Shown piece after piece: positions 15,237 to 23,469 of a stretch of 46,984 nucleotides of DNA; positions within the stretch are counted from its first letter, which is position 1; each line of letters opens with the position of its first letter. A program made the position numbers and the translations under genes. The notes beneath the pieces were generated by a model. The model worked only from the letters and a program-made list of their open reading frames with translations. It had not been told where the DNA came from and did no database searches. The DNA is from Polyangiaceae bacterium (GTDB taxonomy: Bacteria > Myxococcota_A > Polyangia > Polyangiales > Polyangiaceae): positions 1-46,984 of the forward strand of contig JAICUB010000048.1 of assembly GCA_025936045.1 (NCBI GenBank), written 5' to 3'.

Positions 15237-16562
15237 TCAGCGCGTCACCCGTCGCAGTAACAGCGCGTGCTCGCGCCGCGGCCGCTTCGCGAACGCGTGC
15301 TCCGTCGGCGCGTGCAAATGGGGCCGCTTTTGCGAAGCCCCCGCCACGAGCGTGAGCCCCGCGCCCGGCGCGAGACCGCGCAGGAGCTCGTCCGCGTAGA
15401 CCGCGCGGCTCGCGAGCACCGAGTCGGCGATGACGAGCACGGCGGCGCCGCGCGGAGAGAGTACGCGCCCCATCTCGGCGAGCGCCGCGCCGAGCTCGCT
15501 GCGAAAGCGTTCGAGCGCGTGCGTGAAAGACACACCGCGCGCGTGCCGCCGCGCGCCGATCTCGTGGGCTTCGAAGCGCTCCTCGGGCAGCTCGAGCCAG
15601 CGGAGCCGATCGCGATGGTGCACGACGTAGTCGTAAACGCCCGCGTACGGCGGCGAGCTCACGATGAGATCGACCTTGCCGTCACTCACCGCGTGGAGGT
15701 TCCGCGCGTCGCCGTGAATCACCTTCGCGAACGGCGCGCGCGCCGGCAAGAGCGCCTCGGCCGCGGCGAGCCGGCGCGCCAGATCTTGCGCCTTTCTGAG
15801 AAAAAAACGCGTGGTGTAGCCGGAGGAGACGCGCTTTTCGCCCTCGGCTCGGCCGGTGTCGCCCGCGCGCGCGCTGACCTTCGTGAGCACGGCCGAGAGC
15901 ACGAGCAGGAGCGCGCGAGCGAGCGCTTCGTTCTCGACGCGGGCGATACCGTCCTTCAAGCCGTCGAGCTCGAGCAAGACGTGCGGCGCGAAGAGCGCGA
16001 CGTCCATCTCGCCGTAACGGCGTGTGGCCCCCACGCGCGCGCGCCGGCGCTCGTCGGCGTGCTCGACGACACGCGTCGCGACCGGGACGAGCCGCTCGGT
16101 CCACGGCGCGCCGGGGCCGTTCGCTTTGAGCTCGGAGAGCTCGACGGCGAGCGGGTTCACGTCGATGCCCATGGCCGCGCGCCCCGCGAGCCGCGCTTCC
16201 ACGAGCACGGTGCCGCTGCCGCAAAAGGGGTCGAGCACGCGCTCCCCCGGCCGCGACAGGCCGTCGATCAGGCGGCGCGCCGTATCGGGATGGAGGCGCG
16301 CCGGGTAGCTGTGAAAGCCGTGAACGTGCGCTTGCGTCGTCGCTTCGTCGGGCTCGACGTGGAGCGCGGCTTCGAGCGCGCGTCGCTCCTCTGCGGTGCC
16401 GCCCTCGAGCTCGATGGCGCCGCCGACGTGCGAGAGCGCGCGCCGTTCACGCTTGCGCACGACGGGCGCGGCGTCGTCACGGCGCGCGGCGTCCGCACGC
16501 CTGCGCACACCGGCGATACGACGGGCGGCCCCTTCACGCGGTTTCGGCTTAGCCGATGCCAC
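15237..16562 (-). CDS. N4/N6-type DNA methyltransferase, orphan
   Basis: 441 residues. After a basic N-terminal ~60 residues come 'HGFHSYPARLHP' and the AdoMet-binding motif 'LDPFCGSGTVLVEA' with 'GIDVNPLAVELSELK'. A ~150-residue insertion follows, then the catalytic 'DLIVSSPPYAGVYDY' motif. The SPPY form is usual for N4-cytosine and some N6-adenine enzymes. The order (AdoMet motif first, catalytic motif later, with a possible target-recognition insert between) fits an alpha-like arrangement. No restriction endonuclease or specificity gene is adjacent, so it looks solitary. RNA methylation is a less likely alternative. Its start overlaps the gdh stop by 14 bp, suggesting co-transcription. Confidence 0.8.
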   Translation of the reverse strand: MASAKPKPREGAARRIAGVRRRADAARRDDAAPVVRKRERRALSHVGGAIELEGGTAEERRALEAALHVEPDEATTQAHVHGFHSYPARLHPDTARRLIDGLSRPGERVLDPFCGSGTVLVEARLAGRAAMGIDVNPLAVELSELKANGPGAPWTERLVPVATRVVEHADERRRARVGATRRYGEMDVALFAPHVLLELDGLKDGIARVENEALARALLLVLSAVLTKVSARAGDTGRAEGEKRVSSGYTTRFFLRKAQDLARRLAAAEALLPARAPFAKVIHGDARNLHAVSDGKVDLIVSSPPYAGVYDYVVHHRDRLRWLELPEERFEAHEIGARRHARGVSFTHALERFRSELGAALAEMGRVLSPRGAAVLVIADSVLASRAVYADELLRGLAPGAGLTLVAGASQKRPHLHAPTEHAFAKRPRREHALLLRRVTR

Positions 16563-17787
16563 GGAGCTCGGTCGCTTCCTTGACGCGACGCACGCCGACG
16601 ACGAACGCCGCCGTGCGCAGCGAGCACTTGTACTCTTCCATGCACGCGGCGACAGCGCGGTGCGCCTGCACGATGTGCTTCTCGAGCATCTCGTTCACGA
16701 GCTCTTCACTCCACTTCAGCTTCTGCGTGTTCTGCGTCCACTCGAAGTAACTCACGGTCACGCCGCCCGAGTTCGCCCAAATATCCGGGATGCACACGAT
16801 GCCGCGGTCGTTGAAAATCTGGTCGGCCTCGGCCGTGGTCGGGCCGTTCGCGGCTTCGAGCACGTATTTGGCCCGAATGTCGCGGGCGTTGCCCTCGTGG
16901 AGCACGTGACCGAGCGCGGCCGGCACGAGCACGTCGCATTCGATTTGGAGCAAGTCCTTGTTGCTGAGCGGTTCGGCGTAGACGAAATCCGCGACGCTGC
17001 CGGTCGTGCGCGCATGCGCCGCGAGCGACGGGATGTCGAGGCCGTCACCTTTGAACACGCCACCGCGCAGATCGCTCACGGCGACGACGCGCGCGCCGGC
17101 GGCGTGAAGCAGCCGCGCGAGCCAGCTGCCGACGTTGCCGAAGCCCTGGATCGCGAACGTGGTGCCTTCGAGCTTCTTGCCCGCGGCGCCGAGCACCTCG
17201 CGCACGGCGAAGAGACAGCCGCGCCCGGTCGCCGCGTCGCGCCCGAGCGAGCCGTGCAGCTCGAGCGGCTTGCCGGTGACGACGGCCGGAGAAAACCCGC
17301 ACCTCCGGCTGTATTCGTCGAAGAACCAGCCCATCACCTGGGGGTTCGTGTTCATGTCGGGCGCGGGGATGTCGGTGTTGGGGCCGATCACGGGCGAAAT
17401 CTGCTCGACGAAGCGGCGCGTCAGCCGCTCGAGCTCGCGGCGCGAGAGCTGCTTCGGGTCGACCTGGATGCCGCCCTTGGCGCCGCCGAACGGCACGTCC
17501 ACCACGGCCGTCTTCCACGTCATCAAGCTCGCGAGCGAGCGCACCTCGTCGAGATCGACGTCAGGGTGGTAGCGCAAGCCGCCCTTGAAGGGTCCGCGCG
17601 AGTCGTCGTGCTGAACGCGATAGCCGATGTAGTGACCGAGCGACCCGTCGTCGAGCTCGATGATGAGCTCCACGCGGATCTCGCGGCTCGGCGTGATGAG
17701 CGCCGTCCGCACGCGCTCGGGCAACGCGAGGAGCTCGAACGCGCGTTCGAGATAGTGGTTGGTCGTTTGGTATGCGTTCATCGCCAT
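16549..17787 (-). CDS. gdhA: glutamate dehydrogenase (Glu/Leu/Phe/Val dehydrogenase family)
   Basis: 412 residues from the ATG at 17787; the ATG at 17781 and a TTG at 17793 are also possible. 'KGGLRYHPDVDLDEVRSLA' and 'PFGGAKGGI' contain the substrate and catalytic lysines. 'GPNTDIPAPDMNT' and the dinucleotide motif 'IQGFGNVGSWLARLL' follow in the normal order, and 'PAALGHVLHEGNA' is also family-like. The length fits the hexameric ~45-kDa class. It interconverts glutamate with 2-oxoglutarate and ammonia in the cytoplasm; coenzyme preference is not read from the sequence. It starts only 2 nt past the stop of the DRE-TIM gene, so the two share a transcript. Confidence 0.93.
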   Translation of the reverse strand: MAMNAYQTTNHYLERAFELLALPERVRTALITPSREIRVELIIELDDGSLGHYIGYRVQHDDSRGPFKGGLRYHPDVDLDEVRSLASLMTWKTAVVDVPFGGAKGGIQVDPKQLSRRELERLTRRFVEQISPVIGPNTDIPAPDMNTNPQVMGWFFDEYSRRCGFSPAVVTGKPLELHGSLGRDAATGRGCLFAVREVLGAAGKKLEGTTFAIQGFGNVGSWLARLLHAAGARVVAVSDLRGGVFKGDGLDIPSLAAHARTTGSVADFVYAEPLSNKDLLQIECDVLVPAALGHVLHEGNARDIRAKYVLEAANGPTTAEADQIFNDRGIVCIPDIWANSGGVTVSYFEWTQNTQKLKWSEELVNEMLEKHIVQAHRAVAACMEEYKCSLRTAAFVVGVRRVKEATELRGIG

Positions 17788-17789
17788 GC

Positions 17790-19013
17790 TCAAGGTCCCT
17801 GGTTGCCCGTGACCACGGCGAGCACTTCCGAATCACCGAGGACGTGGTCCGACGCACGAGCATAGGCGAGGAGCGCCCCGACCAGGCGTTCGTTCGCGGG
17901 CAAGCCGTGCACCGCGAGCCAATGTTCGACGTTCGCGCGGCCCGAGAGCGGGCCGATGCACAATTCTTGAGAGCGCCCGACCGCCGACGAGGGCACGGCT
18001 CCGTACACCCGCTCCGAAAGCCAGCTACCTTGGCGTTCGGCCTTGCGAATCGCCGCCGCGTGCACGCCCGTGGCCGTACGAAACGCGCCCTCGCCCACGA
18101 GCGGGTGGTTCGCGGGAACCGACACGCCGAGGAGCTCCGCGGCGCGCAGGCAATAATCGGCAAGCGGACCGAGCTCGTGTTCGAAGCGGCCGTCGAGCCA
18201 GAGGTTCAAGATGAAAAGCTCGAGCGGCGTGTTACCGGCGCGCTCCCCGAGTCCGAGCGCCGTGCCATGGACGCGCTCGACGCCGGCCTCGAGCGCGGCG
18301 AGCGCATTCGCGAGCGAAAGCCCGCGATCGGCGTGCCCGTGCCAGTCGAGCGCCACGCTCTGCCCGCGTTCGGCGAGAAACCCGCGCGTGAACGCGACGA
18401 GCCGCTGCACCCCGGCCGGCGTCGCATGGCCCACCGTGTCGCACAAGCAGAGCCGCGTCGCGCCCGCGTCGAGCGCGGCCGTGAAGAGCGCGCGTAACGT
18501 GTCGGGGTGCGACCGCGTCGTGTCCTCCGTGACGAACGCGGCGCGCAGGCCTGCCCGCACCAAAACGCCGATCGCCGCGCTCGTCTGCGCGCGAAGCCAG
18601 TCGAGGTCCCAACCTTCGACGCGAGCGCGCAAGGCGCTCGAGCCGACGAAGGCGTGCCCTTCGACGGCAGTTCCCGTCCGCTCCGCGATCTCCACGACGG
18701 CGCGCATGTCGGACTCGAGCGTTCGGCCCGCGCACACCACGCCGAGACCGAGCGCCGTCGCTTCCCGGCTCAGGCGTTCGACGACCCGAGCCGTCTCGAG
18801 CGATATCGCGGGCAGGCCGAGGTTCACCGAGCCGATTCCGGCGCGGGCCATCGCGCCGAGGAGCTCTACGCGCGCCTCGAGCGGCGGCTGGCGTACGGCG
18901 GTGCTCTGGAGGCCGTCCCGCAGCGTATCGTCGAGGATCGCACCGGCGCCGACGGGCGCAGGGGCGCGCTCCTCGGGAGTGTTCCAATCGTAGACGAGGG
19001 AAGAGACCGGCAT
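17790..19013 (-). CDS. DRE-TIM acyltransferase (2-isopropylmalate/homocitrate synthase-like)
   Basis: 407 residues from the ATG at 19013 (an in-frame GTG at 19022 is possible). The TIM barrel shows 'DDTLRDGLQS' (metal-binding DTLRDG), 'LCLCDTVGHATPAGV', 'DWHGHADRGLSLANALAALEAG' (HxH metal ligands) and 'LGERAGNTPLE', all typical of the HMGL-like superfamily. A short C-terminal domain with 'TGVHAAAIRKA' follows, but there is no long regulatory domain as in full-length LeuA. It condenses an acyl-CoA with a 2-oxo acid; which one is not decidable. Pairing with glutamate dehydrogenase hints at 2-oxoglutarate, and thus homocitrate, but that is inference. leuCD lie 26 kb away. Confidence 0.85.
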   Translation of the reverse strand: MPVSSLVYDWNTPEERAPAPVGAGAILDDTLRDGLQSTAVRQPPLEARVELLGAMARAGIGSVNLGLPAISLETARVVERLSREATALGLGVVCAGRTLESDMRAVVEIAERTGTAVEGHAFVGSSALRARVEGWDLDWLRAQTSAAIGVLVRAGLRAAFVTEDTTRSHPDTLRALFTAALDAGATRLCLCDTVGHATPAGVQRLVAFTRGFLAERGQSVALDWHGHADRGLSLANALAALEAGVERVHGTALGLGERAGNTPLELFILNLWLDGRFEHELGPLADYCLRAAELLGVSVPANHPLVGEGAFRTATGVHAAAIRKAERQGSWLSERVYGAVPSSAVGRSQELCIGPLSGRANVEHWLAVHGLPANERLVGALLAYARASDHVLGDSEVLAVVTGNQGP

Positions 19014-19040
19014 GCGCGTCACCCGGGTGGTAGCGTACCT

Positions 19041-20588
19041 GTGACCCTCGTGCCGAGCGAAACCACCCGTAAGCTCATCCGCGCGCGCCTCGCCGCGGAG
19101 GTGGGCCGTATCGAACGTTCGGCGCCGACGCGTGTGGCGCTCATATACCCGTCGCCGTACCGAGTGGGCATGAGCTCGCTCGGGTACCAGAGCGTCTACC
19201 GGACGATTCAGGGCATGCCGGGCTTCGCGTGCGAACGAGCGTTTTTGCCCGATGAGGGCGACCGACCGGGGGCGAACATCGAGCGACCCGTGACGTACGA
19301 GAGCCTGAGCGGGCTCGGCGATTTCGGAATCCTCGCCGTGAGCGTCGCGTACGAGATGGAGCTCGCGGGCCTCGTGCGGCTGCTCGACGCCTCGGGGATC
19401 GCGGCGTTCGCGAGTGAGCGTACCGAACGCGAGCCCTTCATCCTCGCGGGCGGGCCGCTCACGTTTTCGAATCCGTTACCGCTCGCTCCCTTCGTCGACG
19501 CCATCGTGATGGGTGAAGGGGAAGGCGTGACGGAGCGCTGCTTCGAGCTCATCGCGGGCGCCCGTACTCGCGCCGACGCGCTCGCGGCGCTCGCCCAGGA
19601 GCCGCACGTGTTCGTGCCGGCCGTTCACGGCGACGAGCTTCCGCGGCCCGGCAACTGCGACGACGCGCGCTTGCCCGCAACGAGCGTGATCCGCACGCCG
19701 AACACCGAGCTTTCGAACATGTTTCTGATCGAGGCCGAGCGCGGCTGTTCGCGCGGCTGCACGTACTGCGTCATGCGCCGCTCCACGAACGGCGGCATGC
19801 GGCTCGTCCCCAAAGAGACCATTTTCGAGAAAATCCCGCCGGACGCGCGCAAGGTGGGCCTCGTCGGCGCGGCCGTGAGCGACCACCCGCGCATCGTCGA
19901 AATCGTGCGCACGCTCGCCGAACGCGGCCTGCAGGTGAGCCTCTCGAGTTTGCGACCCGATCGACTGAAGGACGAATTCGTCGAAGCGCTCAAGCTCGGC
20001 GGTTACAAGACGCTGACGACCGCGCTCGACGGACCGAGCGAGCGCTTGCGCGATCTCATCGAGCGGCGCGGGCGCGAACCGCATTATCTCCAGGCGGCCG
20101 AGCGCGCGAAAAAGCACGGCATGGATTGCCTCAAGCTCTACCTGATGGTGGGCCTGCCGGGCGAGACGGACGCCGACATCGACGAGTGCGTGCAGTTCGT
20201 GAGCGAGCTTTCGCGAATCGTTCCCATCGCGCTCGGCGTCGCGCCCTTCTGCTCGAAACGCAACACCCCGCTCGATTGCCAGCCGTTCGCCGGCGTGCGC
20301 CTCGTCGAAGCTCGTCTGAGCCGGCTGCGCCGGGGCCTCAAAGGTCGCGCCGACGTGCGTCCGACGAGCGCGCGCTGGGCGTGGGTCGAATGGGTGCTCG
20401 CTCAAGGCGGCCGCGACGAAGGCGCCGCCTTGGTCAAAGCCGTGCGCGCGGGCGGCACCTTCGCCGACTATCGTCGGGCCTTCGGCGAGCTCGGCCACGC
20501 TCCAGACGGCGCCGGCTACGCCGAAGCCAAAACTCCCATCGCGCCCGAACGCCTCAAATTGAAGCGCCAGCTCTCCATCGTGAGCTAG
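19041..20588 (+). CDS. radical SAM protein with B12-binding-like N-terminal region
   Basis: 515 residues from a GTG at 19041; a second GTG three codons on is possible. Residues ~30-200 resemble the B12-binding-type N-terminal domain of this radical SAM class ('VALIYPSPYRVGMSSLGYQS', 'PFILAGGPLTFSNPLPLAPF', 'VDAIVMGEGEGVTERCFE'). The cluster motif CSRGCTYC (Cys236, Cys240, Cys243) and 'LYLMVGLPGETDADI' mark the radical SAM barrel. No residue clearly fixing cobalamin is seen. Related proteins sometimes adjoin a DUF2344 partner, which is absent here. It diverges from the DRE-TIM gene with only 27 bp between starts. Substrate unknown. Confidence 0.87.
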   Translation: MTLVPSETTRKLIRARLAAEVGRIERSAPTRVALIYPSPYRVGMSSLGYQSVYRTIQGMPGFACERAFLPDEGDRPGANIERPVTYESLSGLGDFGILAVSVAYEMELAGLVRLLDASGIAAFASERTEREPFILAGGPLTFSNPLPLAPFVDAIVMGEGEGVTERCFELIAGARTRADALAALAQEPHVFVPAVHGDELPRPGNCDDARLPATSVIRTPNTELSNMFLIEAERGCSRGCTYCVMRRSTNGGMRLVPKETIFEKIPPDARKVGLVGAAVSDHPRIVEIVRTLAERGLQVSLSSLRPDRLKDEFVEALKLGGYKTLTTALDGPSERLRDLIERRGREPHYLQAAERAKKHGMDCLKLYLMVGLPGETDADIDECVQFVSELSRIVPIALGVAPFCSKRNTPLDCQPFAGVRLVEARLSRLRRGLKGRADVRPTSARWAWVEWVLAQGGRDEGAALVKAVRAGGTFADYRRAFGELGHAPDGAGYAEAKTPIAPERLKLKRQLSIVS

Positions 20589-20632
20589 GGCTGCCCCCCA
20601 TCGTCGCTCCTCGCGCCTCCGGCGCTGCGGGG

Positions 20633-20687
20633 CGCCGGTTCCCCCCAAATCGCGCCGCGGAGACGCGGCGCTCAGGGGGGAACGGCG
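20633..20687. repeat. compound palindrome with GAGA tetraloop
   Basis: Outer arms 20633-20646 (CGCCGGTTCCCCCC) and 20675-20687 (GGGGGGAACGGCG) pair with one bulged G. Nested inside is a perfect 8-bp stem GCGCCGCG/CGCGGCGC (20652-20659 and 20664-20671) around a GAGA loop, a GNRA tetraloop. It lies 45 bp past the radical SAM stop and upstream of the vapBC pair. It could be a terminator without a T tract, a REP-like mobile palindrome, or a structured RNA. No other copy was noticed in the window. Confidence 0.6.
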
Positions 20688-20691
20688 CGGG

Positions 20692-20703
20692 ATGGCTAGC
20701 CAT
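20692..20703. promoter_or_regulatory. 12-bp perfect palindrome upstream of vapB, possible operator
   Basis: ATGGCTAGCCAT is perfectly self-complementary and ends 21 bp before the antitoxin ATG. Antitoxins of type II systems commonly bind palindromes at this position to repress their own operon. Beyond position and symmetry there is no evidence that it is bound. Confidence 0.4.
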
Positions 20704-20724
20704 ATTCATGATACGGTCACCCAT

Positions 20725-20973
20725 ATGAAGACGACCGTACAGCTTCCGGACTCGCTGCTCGCGCGAGCCAAGGCCGTCGCGCGTCGTGACGGGACGACGT
20801 TGGCGGCGCTCGTGGAGGAGGGCCTGCGGAACGTGGTTCGAGCGCGAAGCGCCGAGGGCGACAAGCCGTTCGTCTTGAGAGACGCGAGCGTCGGCGGCAA
20901 GGGAATGAGCGCGGAGTACAGGGATCGTTGGGACGCGATTCGCGCTGCCATTTACGAGGGCCGCGGCGAGTGA
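20725..20973 (+). CDS. vapB: VapB-type antitoxin
   Basis: 82 residues from the ATG at 20725 ('MKTTVQLPDSLLARAK'). An earlier in-frame ATG at 20692 would add eleven residues but lies within the palindrome. The first ~45 residues read as a ribbon-helix-helix DNA-binding domain (strand TTVQLP, helices 'DSLLARAKAVARRDG' and 'TLAALVEEGLRNVV'). The acidic C-terminal part would wrap the toxin. The stop overlaps the toxin GTG (GTGA), the usual coupling of such pairs. It should neutralise VapC and autorepress. No Shine-Dalgarno is seen, so translation may be leaderless or weak. Confidence 0.85.
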   Translation: MKTTVQLPDSLLARAKAVARRDGTTLAALVEEGLRNVVRARSAEGDKPFVLRDASVGGKGMSAEYRDRWDAIRAAIYEGRGE

Positions 20974-21401
20974 TCGCGGTCGATACGAACGTGCTCGTCT
21001 ACGCACATCGACGCGACTCGGAGTGGCACGCCGTCGCGACCCGGTGCATCGGTGAATTGGCGCGTGGCCGCGGCGCGTGGGCAGTCCCGTGGCCCTGCGT
21101 CCATGAGTTCATCGCCGTCGTGACGCACCCCCGCATCTTTACGCCGCCCTCGACGCTCGACGCGGCGCTCGATCAAATCGCGGCGTGGCTGGAGTCGCCG
21201 TCGCTCGTGCTTTTGGGCGAAGGGACCACTTACTTCCCGGTGCTTTCCGGCCTGCTCGCGAAGAGCCGCGTCGTGGGTCCCCGCGTGCACGACGCCCGCA
21301 TCGCGGCCCTCTGCATCGAGCACGGAGTCCTGGAGCTCCTCAGTGTGGATCGCGACTTTTCGCGCTTTCCGGCGCTGCGGACGCGCAACCCGCTCGCGTG
21401 A
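20970..21401 (+). CDS. vapC: VapC-type PIN-domain toxin
   Basis: 143 residues from a GTG overlapping the antitoxin stop; this start matches the PIN-domain opening 'IAVDTNVLVYAHR'. Acidic active-site residues are in place: Asp5, Glu46 ('CVHEF'), Asp108 ('VHDARIAAL') and Asp127/Asp129 ('SVDRDFSRF'). Such toxins are Mg-dependent ribonucleases that cut tRNA or rRNA and slow growth when free of antitoxin. All key residues are intact, so the toxin should be active. The upstream gene is its cognate antitoxin. Confidence 0.9.
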   Translation: MIAVDTNVLVYAHRRDSEWHAVATRCIGELARGRGAWAVPWPCVHEFIAVVTHPRIFTPPSTLDAALDQIAAWLESPSLVLLGEGTTYFPVLSGLLAKSRVVGPRVHDARIAALCIEHGVLELLSVDRDFSRFPALRTRNPLA

Positions 21402-21424
21402 CCGGAGCGTGCTCGCGCCGCGGC

Positions 21425-22279
21425 TCACTCCGCGTCGGCGTCGAGCAGCGGCGTGGACGTGCCGAGCGGCGACGCGGTTCCGAGCGTGAGCAGCGGCTGC
21501 GCTTCGTCGCGCTCGTTCGCTTCGACGAGTCCGAGGCGCGCTCGGAGGCCCTGGTCCAAGAGGTGCGTCGGGCGCACGTTGCCGAGCGCGGCTATGAGGT
21601 TACGCCGCACGTTCGGGTTTTCGGCCTCGAGGCTCGCGAGCAGCGCCTTCACGCGCTTGCGCTGCAGGTGCTCCTGGGAGCCACAGAGATCGCACGGAAT
21701 GATCGGAAACGCCTGCTCCTCGGCGAACGTCGTGAGATCGGCTTCCGCGGCGTAAACCAGCGGCCGAATCACCACGTGCCGGCCGTCGTCGGAACGGAGC
21801 CGCGGCGGCATCGCCTTGGTTTGCCCCGAAAAAAACAAATTCAAAAGCAGCGTCTCGATCACGTCGTCACGATGGTGCCCGAGCGCAATCTTGGTCGCCC
21901 CGAGGCGCGACGCGGTCGTGTACAGGATGCCGCGGCGAAGGCGCGAGCAGAGCGAGCAGGTCGTCTTCCCCGCCGGCACCTTCTCCTTCACGATCGAGTA
22001 GGTGTCCTCCTCGACGATCTCGAACGCGTAACCTTCACGCGTGAAGTACTCGGGCAAGAGCGTCTTCGGGAAACCCGGGTGACCCTGATCGACGTTGACG
22101 GCCACGAGCGAAAACTCGAAGGGCGCGCGGCGGGCAATCTCGCGCAAGAGGTAGAGCAGCGCGTGCGAATCCTTGCCGCCGCTCACCGCCACCATCACGC
22201 GGTCCCCGGGCTCGAGCAGCGCAAAATCGGCGCTCGCGCGGGCGACCTGGGACAGCAAACGCTGCTCGACGCGAGCCAT
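21425..22279 (-). CDS. ttcA: tRNA 2-thiocytidine biosynthesis protein
   Basis: 284 residues from the ATG at 22279. The PP-loop ATPase motif 'SGGKDS' is at 33-38, and the two CxxC pairs (Cys108/Cys111 'CSLC', Cys196/Cys199 'CDLC') define the TtcA class and bind an Fe-S cluster. 'LGHHRDDVIETLLLNLFF' is a family hallmark. The enzyme thiolates cytidine 32 in tRNA, taking sulfur from a desulfurase. A ~40-residue tail after 'PTHLLDQG' is not clearly conserved. Longer in-frame readings upstream run into the divergent thioredoxin gene and were rejected. Confidence 0.95.
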   Translation of the reverse strand: MARVEQRLLSQVARASADFALLEPGDRVMVAVSGGKDSHALLYLLREIARRAPFEFSLVAVNVDQGHPGFPKTLLPEYFTREGYAFEIVEEDTYSIVKEKVPAGKTTCSLCSRLRRGILYTTASRLGATKIALGHHRDDVIETLLLNLFFSGQTKAMPPRLRSDDGRHVVIRPLVYAAEADLTTFAEEQAFPIIPCDLCGSQEHLQRKRVKALLASLEAENPNVRRNLIAALGNVRPTHLLDQGLRARLGLVEANERDEAQPLLTLGTASPLGTSTPLLDADAE

Positions 22280-22366
22280 GAAGCGCCCGTCTTGCCGCGA
22301 AAGCCTCGACGCCGCAAGCCCGGCCGCTCGTGAGCGCCACGCGGCCGGGGATGGTAAGAGGAGCGA

Positions 22367-23032
22367 GTGAGCTTCTCCCAGGTCGCGCAAATCGTCGTGA
22401 TTGTGCTCGCCATCTTCGGCGTCTACGGCTTCGTTGCGACCGCAGAGGACGGCGAGACCCGACGAGCATGCACCGCGCTCTGCGCCCTCAAGCCCGATTA
22501 CGCGGGCCGCAACCGCACGGCACCCGACTTCGAGCTGCCCTCGATGGACGGCGGCAACGTGCGTCTCTCGAGTTACCGCGGGAAGACCGTAATTCTGCAT
22601 TTTTGGACGAAGACCTGCCGGCCCTGCCTCGAGGAGCTGCCGCACATCGCGAGCCTCGCCAAAGCACTCGAGCCGCACCGGAACGCCGTCGAGCTCATCA
22701 CCGTGACGACGGACGAGAGCGCGGAGGACGCGCGCGCGACGCTCGCCTCGGTCATCGGCTCCGACAAGGACTTCACCGTGCTCATCGATCCGGACGGCGA
22801 CAAAGTCGTGAACGGCAAATACGGAACGAAGCTCTTCCCGGAGACGTGGTTCATCGACGAAAAAGGGGTGATTCGCGCCCGCTTCGACGGACCGCGGGAC
22901 TGGGAAGGCGCGCTGCCGCTCGATTTGGCGGCCTCGCTCTCGACGCCGATTCCGTGCAAGGTCGCGTACGCCTCGGGTCACCCGACGGGACCGTTCGCCG
23001 GACTTTGCGGCGACGTGGCCCCGGGCAGCTGA
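22367..23032 (+). CDS. TlpA-like membrane-anchored thioredoxin
   Basis: 221 residues from a GTG with GAGGAG upstream. An N-terminal hydrophobic helix (about 6-24) acts as a signal anchor. The thioredoxin-like domain starts with 'APDFELPSMDGG' and has the active site 'WTKTCRPCLEELP' with Cys84 and Cys87, then 'LFPETWFIDEKG' with the cis-Pro region. Two further cysteines at 35 and 39 precede the domain. Such proteins reduce periplasmic disulfides, for example for cytochrome c maturation or enzyme repair. The target is not evident. It diverges from ttcA across 87 bp. Confidence 0.88.
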   Translation: MSFSQVAQIVVIVLAIFGVYGFVATAEDGETRRACTALCALKPDYAGRNRTAPDFELPSMDGGNVRLSSYRGKTVILHFWTKTCRPCLEELPHIASLAKALEPHRNAVELITVTTDESAEDARATLASVIGSDKDFTVLIDPDGDKVVNGKYGTKLFPETWFIDEKGVIRARFDGPRDWEGALPLDLAASLSTPIPCKVAYASGHPTGPFAGLCGDVAPGS

Positions 23033-23042
23033 GCAAGCGACT

Positions 23043-23405
23043 TCAGTCGCCGTCGTACTCGCAGCGCGCGTCGCACGTCTCGTGCACGATCACTCGCTCG
23101 AGCGCCGGCAGCCCCGGGCGGATCCGCTCCCACAACCAACGCGCGAGATTTTCGCTGGTCGGGTTCGCGAGTCCCGGCACGTCGTTCAAGTAGTTGTGGT
23201 CGAGCATGTCGAAGAGCGGCTGCCACACGCGACTGACCTCGCTGTAGTCGATGAACCAGCCGGTGCGCTCATCGACGGGCCCGCGTACGGCGAGCTCGAT
23301 TTTGAAGCTATGCCCGTGAAGCCGCGCACATTTATGACCGGGCGGCACTTCCGGCAGACGGTGAGCGGCCTCGAAGCGGAGCTCCTTGATCAGGCGGACT
23401 TTCAT
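23043..23405 (-). CDS. queD: 6-carboxy-5,6,7,8-tetrahydropterin synthase (QueD family)
   Basis: 120 residues, standard QueD size. Zinc ligands are His15 ('FEAAHRLP'), His30 and His32 ('CARLHGHSF'), with the catalytic Cys26 next to them. 'DHNYLND' and 'PTSENLARWLW' are conserved family segments. The enzyme makes the carboxypterin precursor of queuosine and related deazapurines from dihydroneopterin triphosphate. No other queuosine gene is in the window. It diverges from the PEGA/TPR-like gene over 64 bp, and its end lies 10 bp from the thioredoxin stop (convergent). Confidence 0.95.
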   Translation of the reverse strand: MKVRLIKELRFEAAHRLPEVPPGHKCARLHGHSFKIELAVRGPVDERTGWFIDYSEVSRVWQPLFDMLDHNYLNDVPGLANPTSENLARWLWERIRPGLPALERVIVHETCDARCEYDGD

Positions 23406-23469
23406 GACGACGGGGTTGTAGCATTCCGCCGGCTTGACCGGCCCCAGGGGCTAGCTCGACACTCCTCGA

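Noticed and set aside
18507..19040. N-terminal extension of the radical SAM protein
   Set aside because: The extra ~178 codons lie antisense to the DRE-TIM gene and have no family match; the GTG at 19041 fits the family start.
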